A stretch of 64,000 bases of DNA, from positions 1 to 64,000 of the forward strand of contig JAKUQR010000016.1 of the NCBI GenBank assembly GCA_022450155.1. Direction: 5' to 3'. The notes under the pieces were generated by a model. That model had not been told where the DNA came from. It saw nothing but the letters and a program-made list of their open reading frames with translations, and did not search any database. Positions 32,935 through 42,047 of this stretch are shown here, piece by piece. How positions within the stretch are numbered: the stretch's first letter is position 1; each line of letters opens with the position of its first letter. The position numbers were made by a program, and so were the translations under genes. The stretch comes from Gammaproteobacteria bacterium (GTDB lineage: Bacteria > Pseudomonadota > Gammaproteobacteria > Arenicellales > UBA868).

Positions 32935-35900
32935 GTGCTGATCCTCGAGGGCGGGTCGGCGGTTTCCCGGTTTCGTGTCAACAAACTGTGCGCTCAGGTT
33001 CGCGAGGATCTGCCCGGTCTAGAGGTGCTTTCGGCACGCTATCTGCACGTAGCATCAACTGAAAAATCTCTCTCAGCCAAGAAACGGAAAACATTAGACC
33101 GTTTACTTGACTACGGCACCCCAGCCAGCACCGTAACCGCTAACCTCGAGATAGTAGTGTTCCCCCGGGTGGGCACGATTTCACCGTGGTCGACAAAAGC
33201 CACCGATATCGCTCACCACTGTGGCCTGAGTGAGATTATTCGTCTCGAACGGGGAATATCGTGGACCATTCAAGGTGATCTCGAGCCTTCTGATGTCCAA
33301 CATCATCTCATCCCTCTGTTATACGACAGAATGACCGAGTCGATAATTTCTGGACGGGAAAATCTTCAGGTGTTGTTTTCTGCTTCGAAGCCCGGAAAGA
33401 TCGCGAAGATCAGTGTACTGCACGGTGGCCGTGATGCTTTGATGGAGGCCAATGAGCAAATGGGGTTTGCTCTGTCAGACGATGAGATCGATTATCTGGT
33501 GGAGCAGTATCAATCTCTGGGAAGAGATCCAACAGATGCAGAACTGATGATGTTCGCGCAGGTCAATTCAGAACACTGTCGACATAAGATTTTCAATGCG
33601 GACTGGGTTATAGAGGGTGAACGTATGCCTGATTCGTTATTTGGCATGATCAGGACGACCCATGAGCGACATAAGCAAGGCACGCTTGTGGCCTACATAG
33701 ACAATGCAGCAGTAATTGAGGGACAGGTAGGGTGCTGGTTTCTGCCGGACCCGACGTCAAGCGAATTCAAGCGCACGGCCGAGCCTTTGCACATACTTTG
33801 CAAAGTCGAAACGCATAACCATCCGACGGGAATTTCCCCCTACCCGGGCGCAGCAACTGGCTCGGGCGGGGAAATCCGGGATGAAGGTGCGACCGGGCGA
33901 GGGGGTAAGCCCAAGGCAGGGATCACTGGTTTTTCTGTTTCCAACCTGCGATTGCCGGGGGCTTCTATGCCGTGGGAATTGGCGGCAATGCCGAATCCAC
34001 GACAGGCCAGTGCGCTTCAAATCATGTTGGAAGCCCCTATTGGCGGTGCTTCGTTTAACAACGAATTTGGTCGTCCCAATATTGGGGGTTACTTCCGGAC
34101 TCTGGAAGTCGCTTGTGCAAGCGGTGCCAGCGGGGTCCGGCGCGGTTACCACAAGCCGATCATGCTGGCCGGAGGGCTGGGCAACGTGCGTCGTGACCAT
34201 GTCTACAAGAACACCATGCCTGCCGGGGCTAAACTGATAGTGCTGGGCGGGCCAGCAATGCTGATCGGGTTGGGTGGAGGTGCGGCTTCGAGTGTTGGCG
34301 CTGGCCAGAGTACAGAGTCCTTGGATTTTGCTTCAGTTCAGCGCGGAAATGCTGAAATGCAGCGACGCTGTCAGGAAGTGATTGATGCTTGCATAGCGCA
34401 AGGCGAAAACAACCCAATCATAACAATACATGATGTCGGCGCGGGCGGGCTATCGAACGCCTTGCCGGAACTGATCCACGATTCAAATCTAGGCGGCGAG
34501 GTTACCCTCGCGAAAATACCGAACGATGAACCTGGCATGTCACCGATGCAGGTATGGTGCAACGAAGCCCAGGAGCGTTACGTGCTGGCGGTTTCGCCCG
34601 ATCAGTTAGATCAATTTGAAGCCATTTGTAAACGGGAAAGGTGTTTGTACAGTGTCGTGGGAGAAGCAACTGGAACGCCTGTGCTCAGGGTGAAAGCGGA
34701 AACTGAGTCTGGGGAAAGCCATGAATCAATCGCAGCCGATGATGTGGGTGAGCCGGTTAATCTGGAACTGGCTGTGCTGTTTGGCAATACGCCACGAATG
34801 TCCCGGGTCGTGGATCGCGGGCGCGACAGCTATCCGGAATTGCAGTTAAATCATGTCAGCGTTACCGATGCCGCTGAACGTGTACTTCGACTGCCCGGTG
34901 TCTCTGATAAGTCGTTTTTGGTCACCATTGGCGATCGCAGTGTGACCGGTCAAATTGTGCGTGACCAAATGGTCGGACCGTGGCAGGTACCCATCTCAGA
35001 TGTCGCGGTCACTGCAGGCGGGTTTGAAGGCTATGCGGGTGAGGCAATGGCGCTGGGTGAACGAGCGCCCTTGGCACTGATCGATCCGGCCAGTAGTGGC
35101 CGTATGGCGGTGGCTGAAGCAATCACAAATATTGCCGCTGCAGCGATCGAGCGACTGAGTGATATCAAAATGTCGGCCAACTGGATGGCTGCAGCCGGGC
35201 ACCCGGGCGAAGATGCTGCGCTTTATGACACAGTAAGAGCGGTTGCAATGGAACTGTGTCCAGAACTCGGGATTTCAATCCCCGTCGGGAAAGACTCAAT
35301 GTCGATGAAGACGACTTGGGCGCTGGACGAAACGTCACACACGGTCGTTGCACCATTGTCACTGGTTGTATCTGCTTTTGCGCCAGTTGTTGATATACGG
35401 CTAACCCTGACCCCGGTTTTGCAGACCGATCTGGAATCTGTGCTCGTCTTGGTTGATCTGGGTGCGGGGCGCAATCGGCTAGGGGGTTCTGCACTGGCAC
35501 AGGTATTTAATCAGGTTGGATGTGAAGGGCCTGATCTTGATATTCCAGGACAGCTTGTAGGACTGTTTTCTGCAACTCGGCAGTTGATAGCTGAACGTAA
35601 ACTGATTGCCTATCACGACCGCTCCGATGGCGGACTTTTTGTAACGTTGTGTGAGATGACTTTCGCCAGTCGTTGTGGGCTTGAAATCGATCTCGGCAGC
35701 GTCAGTGACATTGTACGGGCACTTTTTAATGAGGAATTGGGTGTGGTATTACAAGTCCGGGCCGATGACCAGGCGGGGGTGCTCACCTGTCTGGACAGCT
35801 ATGGACTGGGCGAGTGCTCCAGAGTGATTGGTCGAGTCGGGCAGGATCACGACGACATACAGATCATTGCCGATGGTCGGGAGCAGTTCCGCGCTGCACG

Positions 35901-36858
35901 GGTCGATTTACACCGTGCATGGTCGGAAGTGTCGTGGAAAATGCAGCGTCTGAGGGACAATCCTGACTGTGCTGACCAGGAATATGAACGTATTCTGGAC
36001 ACCACAGACCCCGGACTGCACGCCAAGATCACCTTTGACGCCGGTGAGAATCCTGCCATTGAGGCGATATTGTCGGGAAGGAGTCGGCCGCGGATTGCGA
36101 TTCTCCGGGAGCAGGGAGTCAACGGACAGCTTGAAATGGCAGCAGCCTTCGACCACGCCGGTTTCAGTGCGGTAGACGTCACAATGAGTGATCTGACCAC
36201 AGGTCGTCGAGACCTTATGGAGTTTTCCGGATTTGCCGCGTGTGGTGGTTTTTCATTTGGAGATGTGCTTGGGGCGGGTCAAGGCTGGGCGAAGTCGATT
36301 CTTTATCAGTCTAGACTGCGGGATATGTTTGAACTTTTCTTCCAGCATCCGGAACGATTCGCGCTGGGCGTGTGTAATGGTTGCCAGATGCTTGCGGCGC
36401 TTAAGCAACTCATACCAGGAACAGAGCATTGGCCGTCATTCGAAAAGAACGAATCGGATCAGTTCGAAGCCCGGCAAGTCATGGTGGAAGTGGTGCCATC
36501 CGATTCGGTTTTACTGGCCGGTATGGAAGGCAGTTATCTGCCGATTGCAGTGTCACATGGAGAAGGCAGGACCATATTCGACTCGGATGTAAAGCTTAAG
36601 CAGCTTTCGGAGAACAACCAGACCGGGTTACGCTATGTAGACAACCGGGATCAGTCCACACAGGCTTATCCCTATAACCCAAACGGATCTGCAGGTGGCA
36701 TTGCCGGTTTAACAGCTGCGAACGGCAGAGTAACAATTATGATGCCGCATCCGGAACGGGTTTTTAGGACATTATGCAATTCATGGCACCCAGTTCACTG
36801 GGGAGAACACAGCCCGTGGCTTCGTTTATTCCAGAATGCCCGCGCCTTCGCGGCTTAA
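32935..36858 (+). CDS. purL: Phosphoribosylformylglycinamidine synthase (single-chain)
   Basis: FGAM synthase of purine synthesis, 1307 residues, the fused large form of gamma- and betaproteobacteria. It combines an N-terminal PurS-like domain, a linker (AQVNSEHCRHKIFNADW), two AIR-synthase-like ATPase halves (VETHNHPTGISPYPGAATGSG; HDVGAGGLSNALPELIHD) and a C-terminal class I glutamine amidotransferase with nucleophile Cys in LGVCNGCQML and the His/Glu pair in MMPHPERVFR. The start is GTG 32935. It follows purC closely and converges on the ETF-QO gene only 7 bp away. Confidence 0.97.
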   Translation: MLILEGGSAVSRFRVNKLCAQVREDLPGLEVLSARYLHVASTEKSLSAKKRKTLDRLLDYGTPASTVTANLEIVVFPRVGTISPWSTKATDIAHHCGLSEIIRLERGISWTIQGDLEPSDVQHHLIPLLYDRMTESIISGRENLQVLFSASKPGKIAKISVLHGGRDALMEANEQMGFALSDDEIDYLVEQYQSLGRDPTDAELMMFAQVNSEHCRHKIFNADWVIEGERMPDSLFGMIRTTHERHKQGTLVAYIDNAAVIEGQVGCWFLPDPTSSEFKRTAEPLHILCKVETHNHPTGISPYPGAATGSGGEIRDEGATGRGGKPKAGITGFSVSNLRLPGASMPWELAAMPNPRQASALQIMLEAPIGGASFNNEFGRPNIGGYFRTLEVACASGASGVRRGYHKPIMLAGGLGNVRRDHVYKNTMPAGAKLIVLGGPAMLIGLGGGAASSVGAGQSTESLDFASVQRGNAEMQRRCQEVIDACIAQGENNPIITIHDVGAGGLSNALPELIHDSNLGGEVTLAKIPNDEPGMSPMQVWCNEAQERYVLAVSPDQLDQFEAICKRERCLYSVVGEATGTPVLRVKAETESGESHESIAADDVGEPVNLELAVLFGNTPRMSRVVDRGRDSYPELQLNHVSVTDAAERVLRLPGVSDKSFLVTIGDRSVTGQIVRDQMVGPWQVPISDVAVTAGGFEGYAGEAMALGERAPLALIDPASSGRMAVAEAITNIAAAAIERLSDIKMSANWMAAAGHPGEDAALYDTVRAVAMELCPELGISIPVGKDSMSMKTTWALDETSHTVVAPLSLVVSAFAPVVDIRLTLTPVLQTDLESVLVLVDLGAGRNRLGGSALAQVFNQVGCEGPDLDIPGQLVGLFSATRQLIAERKLIAYHDRSDGGLFVTLCEMTFASRCGLEIDLGSVSDIVRALFNEELGVVLQVRADDQAGVLTCLDSYGLGECSRVIGRVGQDHDDIQIIADGREQFRAARVDLHRAWSEVSWKMQRLRDNPDCADQEYERILDTTDPGLHAKITFDAGENPAIEAILSGRSRPRIAILREQGVNGQLEMAAAFDHAGFSAVDVTMSDLTTGRRDLMEFSGFAACGGFSFGDVLGAGQGWAKSILYQSRLRDMFELFFQHPERFALGVCNGCQMLAALKQLIPGTEHWPSFEKNESDQFEARQVMVEVVPSDSVLLAGMEGSYLPIAVSHGEGRTIFDSDVKLKQLSENNQTGLRYVDNRDQSTQAYPYNPNGSAGGIAGLTAANGRVTIMMPHPERVFRTLCNSWHPVHWGEHSPWLRLFQNARAFAA

Positions 36859-36865
36859 GTCCACG

Positions 36866-38539
36866 TTACATTTCCGCATATGAGGGGCCGCCACCGCCTT
36901 CAGGAGTAACCCAAGTGATGTTCTGGCTTGGATCCTTTATGTCGCACGTTTTGCAGTGAATACAGTTCTGCGCGTTGATTTGAAAGCGCTGACCACTGTT
37001 GTCCTGTAGCACCTCATAAACGCCTGCCGGGCAGTAACGTTGTGCCGGTTCCTGCCAATTTGGAAGATTGACAATAATGGGGATTTTTTCGTCGCCAAGT
37101 TTCAGGTGAGCGGGTTGGTCTTCTTCATGATAGGTGTTGGTTAAAAAAACTGATGAGTTGCGGTCAAAGGTCAGTTCACCATCGGGCTTGGGGTATTCCA
37201 GGACTGGAACGCGGGCAGCATCGGCGAGACTGTCGTGATCGTTGTGCTCGTCGCGCAACGTCAAAGGCAGCTTTCCCCTGAACCAGTTTTGGTCAATGTA
37301 GTTGAATGCACCGCCCAGGTAGGTTCCGAATCGGTGTAGCGCAGGGCCGAAATTCCTTGAGCGTTTCAGTTCATCGATCAACCATGAACGTTCCAGGTTG
37401 GTTTGGTAGTGGGTGTGATCTTTACCGCCGGGATCGTTATCCATCAGTACCTGGAATATTGTCTCAGCCGCCACCATTCCAGATTTCATTGCAGTATGTG
37501 TTCCTTTAATCTTGGCAAAATTCAATGTACCGGCGTCACAGCCAATCAGGAAGCCGCCGGGGAATGACATTTTTGGCAGGGAATTAAATCCCCCTTTGGT
37601 GATGGCCCGGGCGCCGTAACTGATTCGTTTACCGCCATTGAGGTATTTCCTGATTTGCGAATGTGTTTTATATCTTTGTAGTTCTTCAAAGGGATCTAAA
37701 TACGGGTTGCTGTAGTTCAGGTCAACAATGAGCCCCAGGGAGATCCTGTTATCTTCAAGATGGTAAAGGAAAGAGCCGCCGGTTGCGCCGTGTTCCGACA
37801 AAGGCCAACCTGCTCCATGAATAACGAGGCCAGGCTGGTGATTAACGGGGTCAACCTCCCACAGTTCTTTTAAGCCTATGCCGTAGTGCTGTGTAGAACG
37901 TTCATGATCTAGGGCATACTGACAAGTGAGTTGTTTTCCGAGATGTCCGCGACAGCCTTCCGCAAATACAGTGTATTTAGCATGCAGTTCCATGCCAGGT
38001 TCGTAGGCGGGTTTGCGGTTGCCTGTAGATGACACGCCCATTTCCCCTGTCGCGACGCCTTTGACTGCACCGAGTTCGCTGAATAGAACCTCACTGGCGG
38101 GAAAGCCCGGAAAAATCTCTACACCCATCGCCTCAGCCTGCTCTCCCAGCCATCGCACGACTTTACCCAGGCTGACGATGTAGTTGCCATGGTTGTGCAT
38201 GGTTCGAGGGATAATCAGGTTAGGCACCTTTATAGTCTTCGTTTCATTGAGGTAGAAGAAGACCTCGTCTCGCACAACCGGGGTCTTCAACGGGGCATCG
38301 CGTTCCTGCCAGTCGGGAAAGAGTTCTGACAGGGCTCTGGGTTCTATTACGGCGCCCGAGAGAATATGAGCACCCACTTCGGAACCCTTCTCAAGCACAA
38401 CAACACTGATTTCTTTATCGTGCTCCTGAGCCAGTTGCATCAGGCGGCAGGCCGTTGAAAGTCCCGCCGGCCCAGCACCGACAATTACGACATCGACTTC
38501 CATAGACTCGCGTTCCACGGGGATCGTATCTTCACTCAT
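36866..38539 (-). CDS. Electron transfer flavoprotein-ubiquinone oxidoreductase
   Basis: Inner-membrane FAD and 4Fe-4S protein, 557 residues, that passes electrons from electron transfer flavoprotein to ubiquinone. The FAD-binding VVIVGAGPAGLSTACRLMQLA start, the HILSGAVIEPRAL and FAEGCRGHLGKQL segments and the C-terminal cluster ligands in NCIHCKTCDIKDPSQNITWVTPEGGGGPSY are all present. It serves acyl-CoA dehydrogenases and dimethylglycine/sarcosine-type dehydrogenases, and so suits the acyl-CoA synthetases and amine genes here. ETF subunits are not in the window. It is divergent from an SDR gene. Confidence 0.96.
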   Translation of the reverse strand: MSEDTIPVERESMEVDVVIVGAGPAGLSTACRLMQLAQEHDKEISVVVLEKGSEVGAHILSGAVIEPRALSELFPDWQERDAPLKTPVVRDEVFFYLNETKTIKVPNLIIPRTMHNHGNYIVSLGKVVRWLGEQAEAMGVEIFPGFPASEVLFSELGAVKGVATGEMGVSSTGNRKPAYEPGMELHAKYTVFAEGCRGHLGKQLTCQYALDHERSTQHYGIGLKELWEVDPVNHQPGLVIHGAGWPLSEHGATGGSFLYHLEDNRISLGLIVDLNYSNPYLDPFEELQRYKTHSQIRKYLNGGKRISYGARAITKGGFNSLPKMSFPGGFLIGCDAGTLNFAKIKGTHTAMKSGMVAAETIFQVLMDNDPGGKDHTHYQTNLERSWLIDELKRSRNFGPALHRFGTYLGGAFNYIDQNWFRGKLPLTLRDEHNDHDSLADAARVPVLEYPKPDGELTFDRNSSVFLTNTYHEEDQPAHLKLGDEKIPIIVNLPNWQEPAQRYCPAGVYEVLQDNSGQRFQINAQNCIHCKTCDIKDPSQNITWVTPEGGGGPSYAEM

Positions 38540-38682
38540 TAGATGCCGCCTTCTGTGAATGCCAATCGGCGTAGATTAACGGTGCGCAGCCACACATGGA
38601 AGCCTCTAATGCGACAAATTCTGCTATAAAGCAGGCAATGTTGAATCGGTCAAGAAACGGCACGACCCGGAGGACGCAATTT

Positions 38683-39447
38683 ATGGACCTGAGTAATCAA
38701 TCAGCTGTGGTGACGGGGGGCGCGTCCGGTATGGGCGCCGTCACAGCGAGCGCATTGGCCGCAAGAGGGGCTCGGGTTGCGGTTCTCGATCTTAACGAAA
38801 CTGCGGCCCAGGACAAGGCAGATGAATTCGATGGTGTTGGTATCGCTTGTGATGTTGCCGATGCGCAGTCTGCCGGATCTGCAGTGAAGCGAGTTGTGGC
38901 TGAGATAGGGCCGCCGCGGGTGGTCGTCAACTGTGCGGGCATCGCTTTAGCCAGCCGTATTGTTGGTCGCGATGGTCCCCATGATCTGGACGACTATCAA
39001 AAAGTCATTAATGTGAACCTGATTGGAACATTCAACATGCTACGCCTGACTGCTGCAGCGATGTCAGAACTGGAGCTGATCGGAGACAGTGGTAGCCGCG
39101 GTGTCATTATCAACACCGCATCGGTAGCGGCCTACGACGGACAAATCGGGCAGGCTGCATACAGTTCGTCCAAGGGCGGTGTGGTCGCACTGACGCTGCC
39201 AGCCGCGCGCGAGCTTGCTCGATTTGGAATACGGGTAATGACCATCGCACCGGGATTGATTAAAACACCGATGCTCTCCGGTCTGCCGAAGGAGGCACAG
39301 GACAGTCTCGCCGACCAGGTTCCATTTCCACAGAGATTTGGTGAGCCAGAGGAATACGCATCGCTGGTCGAGCATATTGTCGACAATGAAATGCTCAACG
39401 GCGAGGTGATCCGTCTTGATGGCGCTATCCGGATGCAGCCCAAGTAG
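38683..39447 (+). CDS. SDR family dehydrogenase (3-hydroxyacyl-CoA dehydrogenase type-2-like)
   Basis: Short-chain dehydrogenase of about 254 residues from ATG 38683, preceded by GGAGG at a good distance; an upstream in-frame ATG at 38596 would add 29 non-conserved residues. The NAD-binding TGGASGMG is near residue 13, NCAGIAL follows, and the catalytic Ser and Tyr-x-x-x-Lys are in NTASVAAYDGQIGQAAYSSSKGG. The FPQRFGEPEEYASLVEHIVDNEMLNGEVIRLDGAIRM end closely resembles the HSD17B10/type-2 3-hydroxyacyl-CoA dehydrogenase group. Fatty or branched acyl-CoA oxidation is plausible with the nearby ligases and ETF-QO. Confidence 0.88.
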   Translation: MDLSNQSAVVTGGASGMGAVTASALAARGARVAVLDLNETAAQDKADEFDGVGIACDVADAQSAGSAVKRVVAEIGPPRVVVNCAGIALASRIVGRDGPHDLDDYQKVINVNLIGTFNMLRLTAAAMSELELIGDSGSRGVIINTASVAAYDGQIGQAAYSSSKGGVVALTLPAARELARFGIRVMTIAPGLIKTPMLSGLPKEAQDSLADQVPFPQRFGEPEEYASLVEHIVDNEMLNGEVIRLDGAIRMQPK

Positions 39448-39482
39448 ACCCCCACTGTTCACCATTGTACTGATTCATCACT

Positions 39483-41258
39483 ATGACCTACCAACAATCG
39501 GGCCTGTTTATCCTGTTAGGACTGCTGTTTGTGATGCTGGTCTGGGGCCGTATTCGATACGATCTCGCGGCGTTTGCTGCCCTGACCCTTGCGGTTCTAA
39601 GTGGTCTGGTCGACGAAGAAGCGGCTTTTGCCGGCTTTGGCCATCCGGCCACAGTCATTGTGGCCATGGTTCTTATAGTCAGTCGCGGTTTGGCAAATTC
39701 TGGAGCAGTGGATCTGATAGCCCGTTCTGTAATTCGTGGTAGCGCGTCTCTGTCTGCCCATATCAGTCTAATTTCGGTAATTGGAGCAGCACTGTCGGCG
39801 CTGATGAATAACGTTGCCGCGCTTGCATTGCTGATGCCTGTAGATATGGAAGCTGCTGTTCGCGCCAAACGCAGTCCTTCGCTGACGCTGATGCCGCTAT
39901 CGTTTGCAACCATCCTCGGCGGCATGGTGACGCTGATTGGTACACCGCCAAATATCGTTGTTGCAACTTTTCGGGGGGAAGCGCTCGGGGACCCGTTTAC
40001 CATGTTCGATTTTGCAGCTGTGGGTATCGTCGTGGCTGTGGTTGGTGTTGTTTTTGTCTCTCTTGTAGGTTGGCGGCTGTTACCTGTTGAGCGTAGCCGC
40101 CACAATACCCGGCAGGAATTGCAGGACCTTACCGGTTATGTTGCAGAAGCCCAGGTCACAGAAGACGCCACAGTTGTAGGCAATACCCTTGATCAACTGT
40201 ACCCGCTGGCTGAGGAGTATGACGTTGCTGTGCTCGGTCTGATTCGTGCGGGTCGGCGTATGTCCGGATTTGCCCGGGGACGGATTGTCAGAACCGGTGA
40301 TTTTGTCGTTATTCAAGGGGGTGTGGAGTTTATGGATAAGTTCATCGGTGCCGCCGGCCTTGAATATGCATCAGCGCAGAAAAACGCAGGCGTTTTGGCA
40401 GACAACCAAGTTTTATTAGAGGTAGTGGTTCCAGAAGGTGCCCGAATTCAGGGCCGTTCTGCAATGAGTTTCCGACTCGCCGCCAGGCACAATAGCATGC
40501 TTCTTGGCGTGTCAAGACAAGGCCGTCAATTCAGAGAAAGAATTAGAAAGTTAAAGATCAGAGCTGGCGATATTCTGTTGCTGTCCGGGTCGGAGGACGA
40601 ACTGCCGGATGTGGCTGGATGGTTGGGTTGCCTGCCATTGGCCGAGCGGGGGCTTGTGGTGATTCAACGGAAAAAGGCCTGGTTGGCAATCGGTCTTTTT
40701 GCAGCTGCTATCGCCGCTGCGACGACCGGTGTGGTCTATCTGCCAGTCGCCCTGGCAGCTGCCGCTCTGGTTTATGTGATCGCTGGACTGGTGCCTTTAT
40801 CGCAGTTGTACGAGTCGATCGAGTGGCCTGTCATTGTATTGCTGGGTTCATTGATTCCGATAGGCATCGCACTTGAAAGCAGCGGCGCTGCTGAGTTGAT
40901 TGCAAAGACCATTATCGAGTGGACTGACGGACTGCCTGTTGTATTTATTCTGATCATAATCATGGTTGTAACGATGACGCTGTCGGACATGCTCAACAAC
41001 GTGGCCACTGCTCTGATTGCAGCACCCATTGCTGTCGAACTGGCCGTGCGGCTTGAGGTCAGTCCAGATCCGTTTCTGATGGCGGTTGCCGTCGCTGCAT
41101 CCTGTGCATTTCTGACCCCCATCGGACACAAGAACAATACTATTATCCTGGGGCCGGGTGGATACCGTTTCGGTGACTACTGGAGGATGGGGTTGCCGCT
41201 GGAAGTGCTGGTGGTCGCAGTGGGTGTACCCATGATCCTCTGGGTATGGCCGCTTTGA
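39483..41258 (+). CDS. SLC13/DASS-type transporter with TrkA-C domains
   Basis: A 591-residue membrane transporter of the CitT/sulfate-permease group. An N-terminal membrane half (about six segments, including ISVIGAALSALMNNVAALALLMP and TLIGTPPNIVVATFRG) is followed by two soluble TrkA-C/RCK-C-like domains (about residues 205-375, containing VLGLIRAGRRM and RAGDILLLSG). A second membrane half follows, with MLNNVATALIAAPIAVELA and FLTPIGHKNNTIILGPGGY. The two MNN/LNNVA motifs are the re-entrant hairpin tips of the family. It is 35 bp downstream of the SDR gene. Likely substrates are dicarboxylates, sulfate or related anions; the sequence does not settle this. Confidence 0.87.
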   Translation: MTYQQSGLFILLGLLFVMLVWGRIRYDLAAFAALTLAVLSGLVDEEAAFAGFGHPATVIVAMVLIVSRGLANSGAVDLIARSVIRGSASLSAHISLISVIGAALSALMNNVAALALLMPVDMEAAVRAKRSPSLTLMPLSFATILGGMVTLIGTPPNIVVATFRGEALGDPFTMFDFAAVGIVVAVVGVVFVSLVGWRLLPVERSRHNTRQELQDLTGYVAEAQVTEDATVVGNTLDQLYPLAEEYDVAVLGLIRAGRRMSGFARGRIVRTGDFVVIQGGVEFMDKFIGAAGLEYASAQKNAGVLADNQVLLEVVVPEGARIQGRSAMSFRLAARHNSMLLGVSRQGRQFRERIRKLKIRAGDILLLSGSEDELPDVAGWLGCLPLAERGLVVIQRKKAWLAIGLFAAAIAAATTGVVYLPVALAAAALVYVIAGLVPLSQLYESIEWPVIVLLGSLIPIGIALESSGAAELIAKTIIEWTDGLPVVFILIIIMVVTMTLSDMLNNVATALIAAPIAVELAVRLEVSPDPFLMAVAVAASCAFLTPIGHKNNTIILGPGGYRFGDYWRMGLPLEVLVVAVGVPMILWVWPL

Positions 41259-41547
41259 CGCGTCGTGGGCCGATCCAGCCGTGTGTGCGTAACCTCAAGG
41301 TGGAATACCAGTACATCGATGGAGTTGGAACATGACGCTCGGAATAGGGGGTCTACAGTTGCGCAAGAGTTAAGTAAGCCCGTTTGGTTACCGATGTTGT
41401 TGGGTCACACGACGGGTCGCATGCAGTAGTAGCGATTGACCAGGTTACCCCTTTTTCCAAGCCGGTCCATCGACGATCCGTTCAACCTGGACGGGTAACA
41501 TTCGCCCTAAGACAGTGGATCATGGGGGCAGTTGTGTTGCTACAGAT

Positions 41548-42012
41548 TCAGCGCTTTGATGTAACAGGTTTTTGTATCAATTCGACTGTGATGCCGTCAG
41601 GATCACGCAGATAAACGGCCTTGCCGCCCTGGTTCGGCCCCTGATCGACTGTAGTTACTTGACCGATCGGGAACACATTGTGTTCCAAGGACAGAGTCAG
41701 GATCGCATCGATGTCTTCAACATCAAAGGCGATATGGGCAAATCCTACATCGCAGGGGCGGGGTCGGACTTCGCTGCGATTTGGTGGACCAAGATATTCG
41801 ATCAGTTCCAAGGTGTGGCCCGGTCCGCGTAAATAGGCAATCATGACGTCCGCTTCGTCGACACCGGTTATGCTCTGAATGACTGATTTAGACCGCGGCA
41901 GTTTGGGTGTGGCAGTGAATCCGAGAACATCTCGGAAAAAGGCAATGCTCCGATTCAGGTCGGATACCGTAAAGCTGGTGTGATTTGTCGATAAAACTCC
42001 GGAATAGGTCAT
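41548..42012 (-). CDS. VOC family protein (glyoxalase-like)
   Basis: A single-subunit vicinal-oxygen-chelate protein of 154 residues with two beta-alpha-beta modules: NHTSFTVSDLNRSIAFFRDVLGF and FAHIAFDVEDIDAILTL. Expected metal ligands are His in NHTSF, Glu in HTLELIEYL, His in AHIAF and Glu in ITVELIQ. It is closest to the methylmalonyl-CoA epimerase/lactoylglutathione lyase-like group. It follows the acyl-CoA synthetase at 42.0-43.7 kb by 35 bp on the same strand and probably shares its transcript. The 289-bp gap downstream holds no gene, only nested inverted repeats. Confidence 0.85.
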   Translation of the reverse strand: MTYSGVLSTNHTSFTVSDLNRSIAFFRDVLGFTATPKLPRSKSVIQSITGVDEADVMIAYLRGPGHTLELIEYLGPPNRSEVRPRPCDVGFAHIAFDVEDIDAILTLSLEHNVFPIGQVTTVDQGPNQGGKAVYLRDPDGITVELIQKPVTSKR

Positions 42013-42047
42013 GGTAAGTCACTCAGGACAAAGGCTGATTGTTGTGC

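Noticed and set aside
41259-41547. Nested inverted repeats (CCAGGTT/AACCTGG and GTTACCC/GGGTAAC) as an attenuator
   Set aside because: They lie between convergent gene ends, the two pairings exclude each other, and there is no leader peptide or T run. A bidirectional terminator is more likely but still not clear.
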